Source of the DNA: Apiotrichum sp. Y4204
Lineage: Eukaryota > Basidiomycota > Tremellomycetes > Trichosporonales > Trichosporonaceae
Assembly (NCBI GenBank): GCA_025531455.1
Contig: JAMYHL010000039.1
Coordinates: 351,122 to 415,121 of the forward strand
Length of the DNA stretch: 64,000 nt
Direction of reading: 5' to 3'
This document shows positions 11,624 to 22,079 of the stretch, piece after piece; position 1 is the first letter of the stretch; each line of letters starts with the position of its first letter. The notes under the pieces are model-generated. The model made no database searches, had not been told where the DNA came from, and worked only from the letters and a program-made list of their open reading frames with translations. Made by a program: the position numbers and the translations under genes.

Positions 11624-12784
11624 TCAGAGAGGCCCCATGGCGTCGGCAAACTTGTCAACGGGGATGTGGCCTATCCAACCGGTTGTGCCGAACCCGCCGA
11701 TGTAGTAAATGTCGGTGGGGTCGAGACGGCCCCAGTGCGACACATGTGCGCCGCGCGGGTCGCCGGGGAGCCACCACTTGGCGTCCGGATGGTACTTGAC
11801 GTAGCACTCGCGGAGGCGTGCGTCTTCCTCCTTCGAGATCTCCTCAAAGATTGTCATGTTCTGGGATATCAGCTGAAGATCATACAAGCGAGAAGGATGC
11901 AGCTGTGATTGTGTGCAGATTGACGCCATGACCTCCCCATCTGCTACTCACCCCAATGAACGAGACCCGCGGCTGGGCATACTCGCTTACGCCCTTCTTG
12001 AGCGGCGTCTGGAGCGCGTACGTCGCCTGCCCGCTGGTAGCCCTGATGTTGCGCGTGTTGAGCGACAGCGGCATCGTGATGAACGTCAGTCCGCCGTCGG
12101 GGTGGCATGGCGCGTCTGGCCGTTAGTCGGTTCGAGGTGAAACCGCTACTCGCTCAGGACTTACGCGACTGTTTTACAAGCATGATCAAGCAGTTACAAG
12201 CCGCGTCAGTACTGAATAGACAACTTGGATCTCGTCTGGGCGGAGAGAAGTACTACACGGCGCTCGTCTCTGTCCACAATGACCCACCTCCATCAACGCG
12301 TACGGAAGGCCTGTGACGTCAGGACGCGTTCAGATACTGAACATCGACTATGGGTGATACGTACCAGCATTGGGAGAGCCGGCGGGGAATACGCTCGCGA
12401 GCGTACCCGTCGTGACGGTCTTGGCGAGATTTGCGGCGGAGATGACTGGCGTTAGTGGGTCGATCAGGGAGAGCGGCGTATCATGCCTGGGCACGGAGCC
12501 CAGTCGCTAGAGTCACGTCTAAACCGGCGCGATGTGTGTGCATACACAACCACAATCGACGGGCATGGAGGAATGACAAACGATGGTGATCAACCATCTC
12601 CGACGTGTCTGGCCGAGTGGGTGGCAACACCGGGTGGAGCCTGCGACGCGTGACGGTGGCAACAGGGGTCGGACAACGCACCGGCGTCCTCGAGTGTTTC
12701 GCGCGCGTTCGCGTGGGGTCCGAGGGTCTGCTGGCTCGGCCCAAATACGCCTGCCGCGAGGCTAAGAAGCTTGGGGATGTACAT
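11624..12784 (-). CDS. CREG-like secreted protein (pyridoxamine-5'-phosphate-oxidase-like fold)
   Basis: Six exons (12784-12682, 12445-12365, 12310-12288, 12168-12165, 12115-11952, 11860-11624) give 203 residues, close to the CREG length. The start follows a hydrophobic signal-peptide-like stretch (MYIPKLLSLAAGVFG). The conserved core is visible: VTTGTLAS near the first strand, GLPYALME, HPDGGLTFITMPLSLNTRN, then KYHPDAKWW and HVSHWGRLDPTDIYYIGGFG. These blocks define the CREG beta-barrel (split FMN-binding-like barrel, PF13883); members are secreted or lysosomal glycoproteins without proven cofactor binding. The fourth exon is only four bases and is needed to keep frame with consensus splice sites; an alternative donor (GTCATT at 12283) would also keep frame. 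The gene converges on haspin, with 104 bp between stops. Confidence 0.85.
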
Positions 12785-13651
12785 GGTGGACGATGGGGTG
12801 GTGGGAATGAGGACAGGCAGCTCTTCTGAGCGGCGCTTGTTATACGACCCAAGCCGCCCGCCGCGGCTGGGTGGTGTGAGACGGGAAGGGGCGGTCACAC
12901 GTCGCGTGATTATCTACGATCGGAGCTTGGCTTTTGGTGATGGCTGGCGCTTCGGCCGACGTGTACATTTCGTATGCATTTGCATTCCTGGTACATACAT
13001 GTCTTTTAGTAAGCGAAAGACGGCGAGGAGGCATTGTACTCCATGATGCCAAGACCCGTCGCCGACATTCCGCTCGGCGTCGAGGTTTCATAGGCCGAAG
13101 ACGATGCCGATGGCCCATCTCCCACTTGAAATGGTGCTGCGCGGATCCGACCGATATCAGATAATCGGCCAAGTTCAGCCAACCAAATGCAACCAACAGC
13201 CAGCCGCGGCGACACAGACGACAGTAATCGATTGCTGCACCGGCACTTTACATAATAGGAAGTCAATCCTATATCTCTTAGGCGTAGTTTATTAGGTACG
13301 CCAAATCCATGGACGCCTGTGATTGCGACGGAACCTTTCACGGGAACAAAGTTGCAGTTCGGCGGACAAATGCCACACCGGCGTTTCGGCGTTTTGTTCA
13401 AGTTTCGAAAAGCACACATTGTGGTGTGCCTTTTGGCTGCAAAGCTGCAAAACTTGGGTGGCCAGGTGGGGGCGGTGATGCGGCCCCCAGCCTCCAGCCC
13501 CCGCCAGGGTGAGCAGCTGATCGCTGGCCGCTGGCTGGCGGGTTGCTCGCTGGCTGGCAGGGACTCGCACCCACCCACTCCCTCTCGCACGCCGCTAAGC
13601 CAGTCGTTTGTCCCACTTCGACCTCCTCGAACTTCAACCAAAACCCTCAAA
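12785..13651. promoter_or_regulatory. Divergent promoter region of the CREG-like gene and eS24
   Basis: No gene fits here. Open frames in this interval on either strand overlap the eS24 intron and exons in other frames and lack domain signals. The last 60 bases before the eS24 start are C/T-rich, as expected for a ribosomal-protein promoter. Confidence 0.5.
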
Positions 13652-14607
13652 ATGGTGCGCATCGACAGCTGGGGATCGCGCGGACACGACACCGGAGACA
13701 GCATCGGCGAGGACGACGACGGCGCGACGATGGACACGAGCGAGAAAACGCGGGCACGGGACGGGTGGCGTGGAAGGAAGAGGGGGCGTTGAAAGAGCAA
13801 CGGATGGAGAGGGCATTGCTCTGCCTGTTGGCGACGAGGAGGGGGGAAATGAGGTGCCCGTGCTCGCCGTTGTCCTGGTCGTTCTTGTCTGGTCGCAATC
13901 GCTTTGTTTCCCGGTGTCGTGCGCTCAACCGAACCCAACGTCAAATTTGTGATCTGGCGAGACCAGAGATGCTGACCATCCCGCAGGACCCCAACGGCCC
14001 CGTCACTCTTCGCACCTCGAAGTTCATCACCAACCGCCTGCTTAACCGCAAGCAGTTCGTGGTCACCATCACCCACCCCACTCGCGCCAACCTTTCGCGC
14101 GCCGAGGTCGGTGAGCGTCTTGGCCAGCTCTACAAGTCCGAGAAGGAGCGCGTTGTCGTCTTCGGTCTCCGCACCAAGTTCGGTGGTGGCGTGACCCAGG
14201 GCTTCGGTCTCATCTACGACGACGAGGAGAGCCAGAAGAAGTTCGAGCCCCGCTACCGTCTCATCCGCGTGCGTATCGACGCATCCTGGGCCCGTGGGAT
14301 AGCCGGCCACAAGTGCAGAAGTTTGAAAGTGCAGTGGGCATTGTAACGCGAGACTGCGTGTCGCTCGCCCTCGCCAACTTCCGGCTTGTGCACTGCTATC
14401 TCACCGGCGCTAGGAGGCCAAGTGAATGAGGATCTCGCTGACAATCACAGGCTGGCATGGCCACCAAGGTCGAGAAGGCTGGCCGCAAGCTCCGCAAAGA
14501 GCGCAAGAACCGCCAGAAGAAGGTGAGTCGGTTTTTGTTGAGCTCCTCTGACTCCTCAGGTTCGCGGCACCAAGAAGGCCAAGGCCGGAGACGCCAAGAA
14601 GAAGTAA
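13652..14607 (+). CDS. RPS24: Small ribosomal subunit protein eS24
   Basis: Four exons (13652-13654, 13987-14268, 14451-14522, 14560-14607) give 134 residues, the usual eS24 length. The first coding exon is the ATG alone, followed by a 332-base intron, a layout common in fungal ribosomal-protein genes. The family blocks are plain: [36 protein letters not shown] and [11 protein letters not shown], then a basic tail. eS24 sits in the body of the 40S subunit and acts in early pre-rRNA processing. Codons are strongly C-ending, as in highly expressed genes. I looked for a C/D-box snoRNA in the first intron and saw none convincing. Confidence 0.96.
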
Positions 14608-16743
14608 ACGTCGTCCTAGCCTTAGTGTTTGGTGTGTCGTTCGGCGTCCTAGGGCTGTTCGCTGTATTCTTTTTCTTCGCCCCCCGCATATGGGAGATGG
14701 ATCTCCTTACAGCATCATGACTGTTGTTCCCCACTAAACGAGAGAAGCGGTTGCAGATGGAATGCGCGGGCACAGGGGAGAAGATCGAGGATCGAGGGGA
14801 CAGAGGGTCGAAGAGACTAACCACCATGACAATCATACTTTGTGGCCGCGGCTAACACCGTGGTATGCGAGAGCGGACTGGGGATTCCGACGTCATGATG
14901 TCAACAATTGCATAGCCTGTCCTTTGGTGCTGACAGTCGTCGGGTCGTCAGAATCAATGCCTCTCACAAACGGCGACCTGTTGGCCTCCCCAGATGCTGT
15001 CAGAACACACCAGTGACTGAAGTGTGCTCCACATACACCTGCTCAGTGTCCGTCTTACTCGTCATCAGCCCTGCTCTTGCCCCATCCCCCATGTCGACCA
15101 GCCAACGCCATAGCGAGACTCGTGCGCGAACTTGACAGTGCTCGCCACACGCAGACAATCCGGCACAACTCGCTAACACTACCTGCCACACAGGACTGAA
15201 GTCAGGGACACAATCTCCAACCGAGTGACACCCACCCTGGTCGGTCAGACCAAACATCCGTATCCATTCAGCAATCCTGCCAGCTGTCAACGAGAGTTGC
15301 ACCTGAATGCCAAACAACAGACGACGGCCCTGTGATGTACTTGGTGTGATGCGGGTTGCATTGACCCTGAGCATCTATGCGCCGTTGAGCTTGACCGCGT
15401 ACATGCGTTCGGGATGTCGTCTCGCCGATGCCCGTGGCGAACATGCTCCACAGTCATCTGAAGGTCAATGCTCCTCGCTACTCAGTCGCGCCCTTGAGTA
15501 TGCCATGCCAATGCATGTCGGAGGTGCATTGGAGTGCACCTTTCGATGGGGCTGGTCTATACGGTTCGGTCATGACATGCCACCGTTACTTCTTTGCTCT
15601 TCCGTGAATGTCACAAGATGTCCTACGAGACCCCGTAGCCAGGTCTTGCGGGGTTCTCACGGACACTCGAACAGTAGATCTCGTCCTTTTACTGTACATA
15701 CGTAAGGCCGTGCATGGCCTAACGGACCTCCATACCACAAGTACCAGCCTCTGGACCGTAGGCTCCCTAACGCATGTATTGTCCTCTTGTCTCCCTGCTA
15801 GCACTGCTGCTATCCGTATTACTGGTCCCGAGCACACCGTAAGGCATCCTCTGCGCCGCCCCGTGACAGTGATGCGGCAGGAAGACGACGGCCAGTCTTG
15901 TAATCCTTCGACGTCTGATCTCTTGCCACGGCCCTATGAATCCCTTTGCCCTGTTAAATCACCCGATGTCCTCTGAGCTGCGGTTTGTTTGTATCCTCCG
16001 AACCTAGGAGTCACTCGCTCGCTAACTGCTCAAAATACGGACCGTTCGTCCCCTGGGCCTCAGCCGGTATATATAACGCTCGAGGCCGGTGCATTCCATT
16101 TTCTCGACCCAGCAGTCCGCCCTCTCGATGGCCGTGTTTGACGATGTTCTCTTGAGCTGAATTGCGAGGAAATAAACATCATCAGGCTTTCTGAGTAGGC
16201 TGAAGACTCTTGTCGCACATCGTGGCAGTATGTTGGTGGCAGTCCTATTTTATTGTAGCGTGCAAGACACAGTCTTCTTGATCCATGCATACGCTAGAGA
16301 CTCGCGAATGGCACTAGTAATAAGTCAGCCTTTAATGTTTCGCCACACTGGCAAACACCACGCCAAGTGTATTAAACAGGTCATTTCGCCTGGGGATGTC
16401 AGCTGTGGACCCCCTCGTTCTCTTTCTGCGCTGCTCCGAAGGACTGCACACTGGAGAGTGATTGTAGTGTTACACACAAGAAGAACTCTGGGAGTTCGAT
16501 CTAATATTGACATCGCCAACACCACTGCGCATCCCGCGGCTTTTCGCAGCTCAATGCTACTCCCAGACGGCTGGCTTGTACTCCAAAGATATAATCCATC
16601 ACACTGAACACGACCCTTGGGCGCGGGGATGCACAACTTGATGGCATGAATTTCTGTTGATTTATCGACAGTTTTCTGGCCATTATTATTACAAAACCAT
16701 CCAGGACCATTTATGTTGTAGCTGGATTCTCAAAAATCGTATA
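14608..16743. other. Gene-poor region downstream of eS24
   Basis: About 2.1 kb with only short, overlapping open frames that share no domain or coding pattern. I see no rRNA, snRNA or mobile-element ends. It runs up to the tRNA cluster. Confidence 0.5.
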
Positions 16744-16848
16744 GCTCTTGTGGTGTAGTCGCTATCATACTCCCTTCGGGATACGAAGGATTCCGGCCGT
16801 TCGCGGCTTGAGTGGGAGTGGTCCTCGGTTCAAATCCGGGCAAGGGCC
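16744..16848 (+). tRNA. tRNA-Pro (anticodon CGG) with a 32-nt intron
   Basis: The 5' strand GCTCTTG (16744-16750) pairs with CAAGGGC (16841-16847) with one G-T pair; the discriminator is C at 16848. The anticodon stem is CTCCC/GGGAG. The loop reads TTCGGG, then an intron at 16781-16812 after position 37, then T38. The T arm is CTCGG-TTCAAAT-CCGGG. A T run at 16851-16855 serves as Pol III terminator. Confidence 0.9.
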
Positions 16849-16850
16849 TG

Positions 16851-16855
16851 TTTTT
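16851..16855 (+). terminator. Pol III T-run after tRNA-Pro
   Basis: Five T residues lie three bases after the tRNA 3' end, the normal RNA polymerase III stop signal. Confidence 0.7.
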
Positions 16856-17274
16856 GCTTGTCTGCACCTCTCCTGCCCTGAATCTCGACCCCTGGAAACC
16901 ATGCTCGGCCTCGCAGGGCAGCGCTCGAAGTTCGAGCAGGTCTAACGCGTCCACGCAGTCGACGCAGTCCAGCAATGTGCAGTGCACGGCTTGCACCCCC
17001 GCCGCCCACGTCCACAGGTAGACGACGGTGCTCGTCCGCGCGCTGCGCGGTTGGGTGTCCATTCCACAGGAACGCGTCCTGAAATCGTGCCACACAGGCC
17101 ACACCTGAATGAGAACGAGCTTACTTACTTCAAGCGCTTGTCTGCTTGATCGTGCCGCGCAACGAGGACTTCCATGCTGCTCTTCGGCCTCTTCGGCCTC
17201 TCCGCACTCCTATGAGACCTACCGTGCCTCTCGTACTCGAGAAAAAGGTGCTTTCGCGTTCCGAAGACCGCGAC

Positions 17275-17365
17275 TGATCACTGACAGGCTCGAACTGCCG
17301 ACCCCCGCATACCGACACGCGTCTGCGTATTAGTACGATGCTCTAACCAACTGAGCTAAGCGACC
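17275..17365 (-). tRNA. tRNA-Ile (anticodon AAT) with a 17-nt intron
   Basis: Read on the minus strand, GGTCGCT pairs with AGTGATC (two G-T pairs), discriminator A. The D stem is GCTC/GAGC. The anticodon stem is TCGTA/TGCGG with wobble pairs. The loop is CTAATA, intron (17311-17327), then A38. The T arm is GGCAG-TTCGAGC-CTGTC. AAT is the expected eukaryotic isoleucine anticodon (inosine-modified). Confidence 0.88.
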
Positions 17366-17614
17366 ATGTGTGAGCGGCGTTTCGGCGCCGCCGCCGCTGG
17401 CGGCCGGCGAGAGAGAAGTGACACAAGACGCGTGTGTCGATGGAAACAGCGAGACTGTCGTCCACAAATGGACAGTCCACCCATAATACGGCCCCCCCTC
17501 AGCCTCTCCAAGCACTAGGGTGGGCCCAGCTCGCTGCGCGTTGGATCCATCGCAAAGAGCCCGGCGATTACCGCTGACAGCCGCGACGATCAGCGCCGGC
17601 GAGCGAGCATTGTA

Positions 17615-17703
17615 GGGCGTGTAGCTCAGTTGGTAGAGCGTGTCATTAGCAGGATCCAGCCCCTATCTTGACAAGGTCTTTGGTTCGATTCCTAACTCGT
17701 CCA
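17615..17703 (+). tRNA. tRNA-Ala (anticodon AGC) with a 16-nt intron, copy 1
   Basis: GGGCGTG pairs with CTCGTCC with one T-T mismatch; discriminator A. The D stem is GCTC/GAGC and the anticodon stem is a perfect TGTCA/TGACA. The loop is TTAGCA, intron (17652-17667), then T38. The T arm is TTTGG-TTCGATT-CCTAA, also with a T-T mismatch. A T6 run follows at 17704-17709. The mature sequence is identical to the copy at 44158. Confidence 0.88.
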
Positions 17704-18385
17704 TTTTTTGAGCCGGGGGAGGGCGTGGGGAGCCCGGAAGCGGCGCGGGATGAGGGCGGACCTTTGGGGGTTGAAGAGGAGAAGAGATCGGGCGGAAAGG
17801 AGGCGATCGAGGTGGAAAGATTTCGGGAGATAGGGAGGCGGAACTCATGGGCGTAAATGAGCTGATCTGCTGCTGATCCATGGAGTGGCTTCATGCAATA
17901 TGCAGTAGAAGGTCGTAGATGGGCGACCACGCAGGGCTCGCCGATGCCTCTTCAATATCCCCAACTCAGTTCGCACCTGTACGAGCTTATCGACACTTAT
18001 CGTTCCAGCGGCTGTGGTATACCCCAACCATCATGACGGCCAAGTCCTCCGCAGCTGCACTTCCTCCGCAGCTGCACTAAAGATGCAACGCGGAGGGGCC
18101 GGAACTCGAAGCCAGTGGCACAACACCGCCACACCTACGATCAGTGTAGATCATCTGCTGAGCTGTGTTGTTGCCGCCTCAGTAAGAGATTATCACTCAG
18201 TAGCACTTCCTGCGTCCAAATGGAATGTTCGCCGGGTTCCTGGTCAGCAAGGTCAGTATGTCTCAGTTCCATCTGCCCGCCAAGCAAATATCAGTGCTCC
18301 ACAGAACTTGCTAGAGCAACACCCGTGCATGGCTGCATGAAGAATACAAGGCTACCGAATCCACTCCCAAATGTGCGAGAGAGAA
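17704..18385. other. Region between tRNA-Ala and eL36
   Basis: It begins with the T6 Pol III terminator of the tRNA. I see no gene. A short duplication (tccgcagctgcact, twice) lies near 18048-18079. Confidence 0.5.
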
Positions 18386-19183
18386 TTAGTGGCCGGCCTG
18401 GCGACGCTGCTCCTGGATGATGGTGGAGAGCTCCTCGACCTTGCGCTTGGAGCGGAGGAGGGTGCCGAGCTGGAGATGTCAGCAGCAGATCGGGAGGTAG
18501 AGCCACAACGTCCTAGCAGACGCCTGAGCCTATAACTTACACGCTTCTTGGTGAGCTTCTTGGCCTTCTTGTCCTTCGAGTTACGGAGGAGCTCCATCAC
18601 GCGCTTCTCGTAGGGCGAGAAGCCGGCAACCTCGCGGATAATCGACTTGACGAAGATCTTCTTCTCACTGCGGGTTAGTCATGTTGAACCCTGGCGGTAC
18701 ATGAGGGCTGGAGGCACAGAGGCAGCACGACAGGGAGAGCAACAACACAGCGACACCGGATCCACGACCAGACCGGGCGTCTCAGAACATCGCTTCACAG
18801 CTCGGCGGCGAGAGCAGCAAACTTCCGAGATGCGGGGAGTGATGACAGGCCTGACGGGCTATACGGTAGTCCAGCAGACATCAAAACTTCTCCACGCAGT
18901 CCCATTGTCCAGATCCAGTTCGCCTCGCCGCGAGTTCATCAATGCCCGGTCCTCGTCATCTGTTCGCGGTATCTGGTCGTGTGTTCTCGGTGCTGCGCGG
19001 TCTTCCTGCTCCATCCGCACGACCATCTGCCCTTCCTGCTGCGCTTCTCTCTGTCCCTCCCAGCCAGTTCCATTCGCTTACTCACGTCTTGACACCCTTC
19101 TTGTGCGAAGGCTTGACCGCCTTGGGAATGACGGTGGTGGGGTAGCCCTTGTTGAGGCCGGTGCGGAGGTTCGAGCGGGCCAT
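18386..19183 (-). CDS. RPL36: Large ribosomal subunit protein eL36
   Basis: Three exons (19183-19086, 18667-18541, 18469-18386) give 102 residues, the family length. The protein starts [13 protein letters not shown] and continues with a basic segment, [29 protein letters not shown] and [15 protein letters not shown], which are the eL36 landmarks. It sits on the 60S surface near the L1 side. The first intron is long for this locus (418 nt); I found no acceptable snoRNA box pair in it. The stop lies upstream of the tRNA-Ala on the other strand. Identification is secure. Confidence 0.96.
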
Positions 19184-20634
19184 TTCGGTCTGGATGTGGA
19201 AAGGAAATTTCGGCGCGGAGGGGAGAGTCAAACGGAGATCAAGTCGGGAGGGGAGGGCAACGACAGAGTAGCCAGTGCGGGTCGACAAGGGGAGGGGATC
19301 GCGGCAAGACGGCAAGACGACAGTATCCAAATTTCCACCAGAACACAACAGAAAGACGGATCGCGGATCGGACAACGGAGACGCGGAGTAACGAGTGACG
19401 AGTAACGGTATCGGGACGGACGGCGAGAGCGGAACGCTAGGTCAGCATGTCTCCTGGAGGCTGCGGGGGGCGGCACGCACGACTTTTTGGGGTTGACGGA
19501 TGGAGAAGACCTAGGCTTTGTCGATGTCGAGACGTGCAGCGAGAGCGAGCGAGCACCTCTGCGTACTGCCCAGCACCCACAGCCAGCCAGCTCGAGAGGG
19601 TGAGCCACCCAGGCAGCCAAGTCCCTTCAGCCAGGACTGCACCAACCACTGGCTGGGTTGTCTGGCCACCCAATTCCTCTGCCAGACCGCCCCTTTCGAC
19701 CAGAACGATGGCTCTTGCATCCTGGCCGGTCATTTTGGTGCGTGCAAAACTGCTCCGGCGTTTCGGCATTTCAATGTGGCGAAATTGAGAAGTGGTGGCA
19801 GCAGCCGAGTGCATTAGGTGTTACATAACACGCTGACACGTGCTACGGCTGGACCAAATACATCCGTGAAGCTCCACCAAGATCAACACACTAATTTTGC
19901 AGACTGGCTCGCACCACCTCGCACCGATCCAGATCGCAGCAACAGCGAGCGCTGGCAAGTCCACCCGTCGCGCCGTCGCCGCGGTGCATTTAAGCTCGCG
20001 CAACGAACATGAACTGCTTTCTTCTTCTATTCGCAAATCCGACCTACCAAGGCTCCGCTCACTCTCAAAAAACCCACTACGGAGACTACATGGCCGTTGG
20101 ATAAGATACAAGCCCGTTAAAATGCGTCTGCATCGCAGCGGCTGGGTGTGCGTCTCTAGCACATCCCTCCGGATCTGGCGTTTCGCTTAGGGCACACATT
20201 TCCTTCATTTTCTTTCTTTTCTTGTGTATGTATGATGATTCTGTCAATGCTGTGTATCCTCTCCTTGATCTCCGAGCTAGTCTCGCTTGCACGACTCTCT
20301 GGGAGAGCTCAACTGGAGCCGTTTGGTGCTTTTGGATGCGACCTTTCGCGATTCGCTATTTCGTCGCAATTCAGAACGAGGCTTGCATGGCATGGGCGAA
20401 AATGCATGAACAGGCCAGCCTGACCAGACTTGTGCAATCCGTTCGTCGGCGTCCATGTTACGGTGAAACTTTGCACCTCTCAGGCGGACAAGATAATCTG
20501 CCCATGCCAAGGGTGTTCATTTACTTGGGGGGTTCACTTCAGTTTTGGAGTCGTGCCTAAGTCCTCACTGTCCGAGAAGGGTGTTCGGATGATCGGAACC
20601 AAATATGTCTACATCGCTATAAGCTATATATAAT
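19184..20634. other. Region between eL36 and the PL14-like gene
   Basis: About 1.45 kb with the eL36 promoter at one side and the 3' end of the PL14-like gene at the other. Open frames of up to 130 codons overlap each other on both strands and show no known domain. Confidence 0.5.
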
Positions 20635-22079
20635 CTATACGAACGCGACGGCGGTGACAACACCGCCGACGAGAAGAGCGAGAAGCCCGATGGTCGGACT
20701 GGTGACAGCAGTGGTTGCCGCCGAGCGGGGTCCAGTCGAGTTGGAGGCTCCCATTCCGCCAAACAGCTGGATATTGCGGAAGTAGGAGTATTGTGTTGTC
20801 GGGGTGGCCCACGATGCGTCGTAGCCGCCGAAGAAGGTGGAGAAGAAGAAGCCGGCAACGCTATCAATCTCGTCTGTCTTGCGCAGCTCGAGCTGGTCGA
20901 CCTTGACGGCCTGGACACCGTCGTACCAGAGCGAGATCATACCATTGCGCCAGCCAACCTCGTTGAGCTCAACGTAGAGCCAGACGGTCTGCCACTTGCC
21001 GGTGAGGAAAGAGAACGTTCCTCGGCCCATGGAAGTGCCATAGTCCTTGTTGCATGTGATCCAGTCCCTCTTGCAGAAGTTTTTGCCCCCTGGGGGAAGG
21101 TAGGAGTAGACTGAGGTCAGTGCGTTGAACCTTTGTCGTTGTGACGACTACTGCTCACCTTCACCGATTTGGCCAGAGCGCCACATGAGGCGGGCTGAGA
21201 AACATTTCATTCCATCAGACTGGTGTCCGCCAGAGCAGCCAACAGGGTCGGGACCGCCACGAAGTCCGGGAAGCTTTCCGCCTTGGTTGAATCTGAGACG
21301 GTCAATGCCTTGTTCGTTGAGAGCCGGGCTGGAATCCAGGAGCCTTCACTAAACACTTTACACCAGGGCGCTGTTCCAGCACGGGGCGGTGTCCAGAAAC
21401 ACATGCCACGCCACACGTTGGCCACCCATGTCTCATAATACTCACTGGTAGCCTTGGGGGAAGAAGACATCGTACGAGAGCAGCATTCGCTCAAACTTGC
21501 CGCTGGAAGTCACATTGGAGAACGGTGATGTGGATTTAGAAGAAGCATTAAGCGGTTGGGCAGTGAACTGGGTTCCTCCGGTGGCTTGACTGTACGATCC
21601 TTCAGGATAGGTGATGCGCAGAACGGTTGAGCCAGTCGCTGCACCGCCGGTTGCACCTGCAGAACGAGCACTGCTGGTCGGGGTTACAACGGAAGTCGCA
21701 GCGTCCGCCGCAGTTGACGATTGCTTGCCCTTCTTCGAGGACGAGGTTGATTCGGCATCAGCTGCGGCACGCTTGCTGTTACCCGACGCGGGATCGCTAA
21801 CAAAGTCGCTACACGTCAGTGAGCCTGAATGGACCCGACATGAGTGAACGGAACTCACATGTTACTCGTCCCGAACTGGATTCCGTGGTCATTCACGTCC
21901 CACTGTGAGATGATGAAATCGTCCGCTTTGCTGGACTGCAATGACGACGACGGGAACTTGAACTGGTACTGTTCATTGAGACCAAACGAAGAAGTGATGC
22001 CTTCGAGTGTGGCGACAACGGACGCGTCCGTCAGTGCCGGAAGCGCCAGGGCCGCGATCAAAACAATTCGTGCCGCCAT
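20635..22079 (-). CDS. GPI-anchored polysaccharide lyase family 14-like protein
   Basis: Four exons (22079-21859, 21808-21446, 21292-21159, 21110-20635) give 397 residues. The start is the ATG before a signal peptide (MAARIVLIAALALPAL); an upstream in-frame ATG would bury it. A Ser/Thr/Ala-rich linker (about residues 75-140) precedes the catalytic-type domain with the PL14 hallmark GGKLPGLRGG, a Cys pair and a jelly-roll C-terminal part (WQTVWLYVELN, GGYDASWATP). The end has a small-residue site and a hydrophobic tail (IGLLALLVGGVVTAVAFV), typical for GPI attachment. PL14 enzymes cleave uronate polymers such as alginate or glucuronan; here the likely place is the cell wall, and the natural substrate (perhaps a capsule or wall glucuronan) is inferred. 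Confidence 0.82.

Noticed and set aside
13006..14310. A 434-codon minus-strand open frame
   Set aside because: It runs antisense through the eS24 exons and intron; its length comes from the biased codons of the ribosomal gene on the other strand.
18668..19085. Possible C/D-box snoRNA in the long eL36 intron
   Set aside because: A TTGATGAA-like box exists, but the nearest CTGA is about 190 bases away and there is no closing stem.
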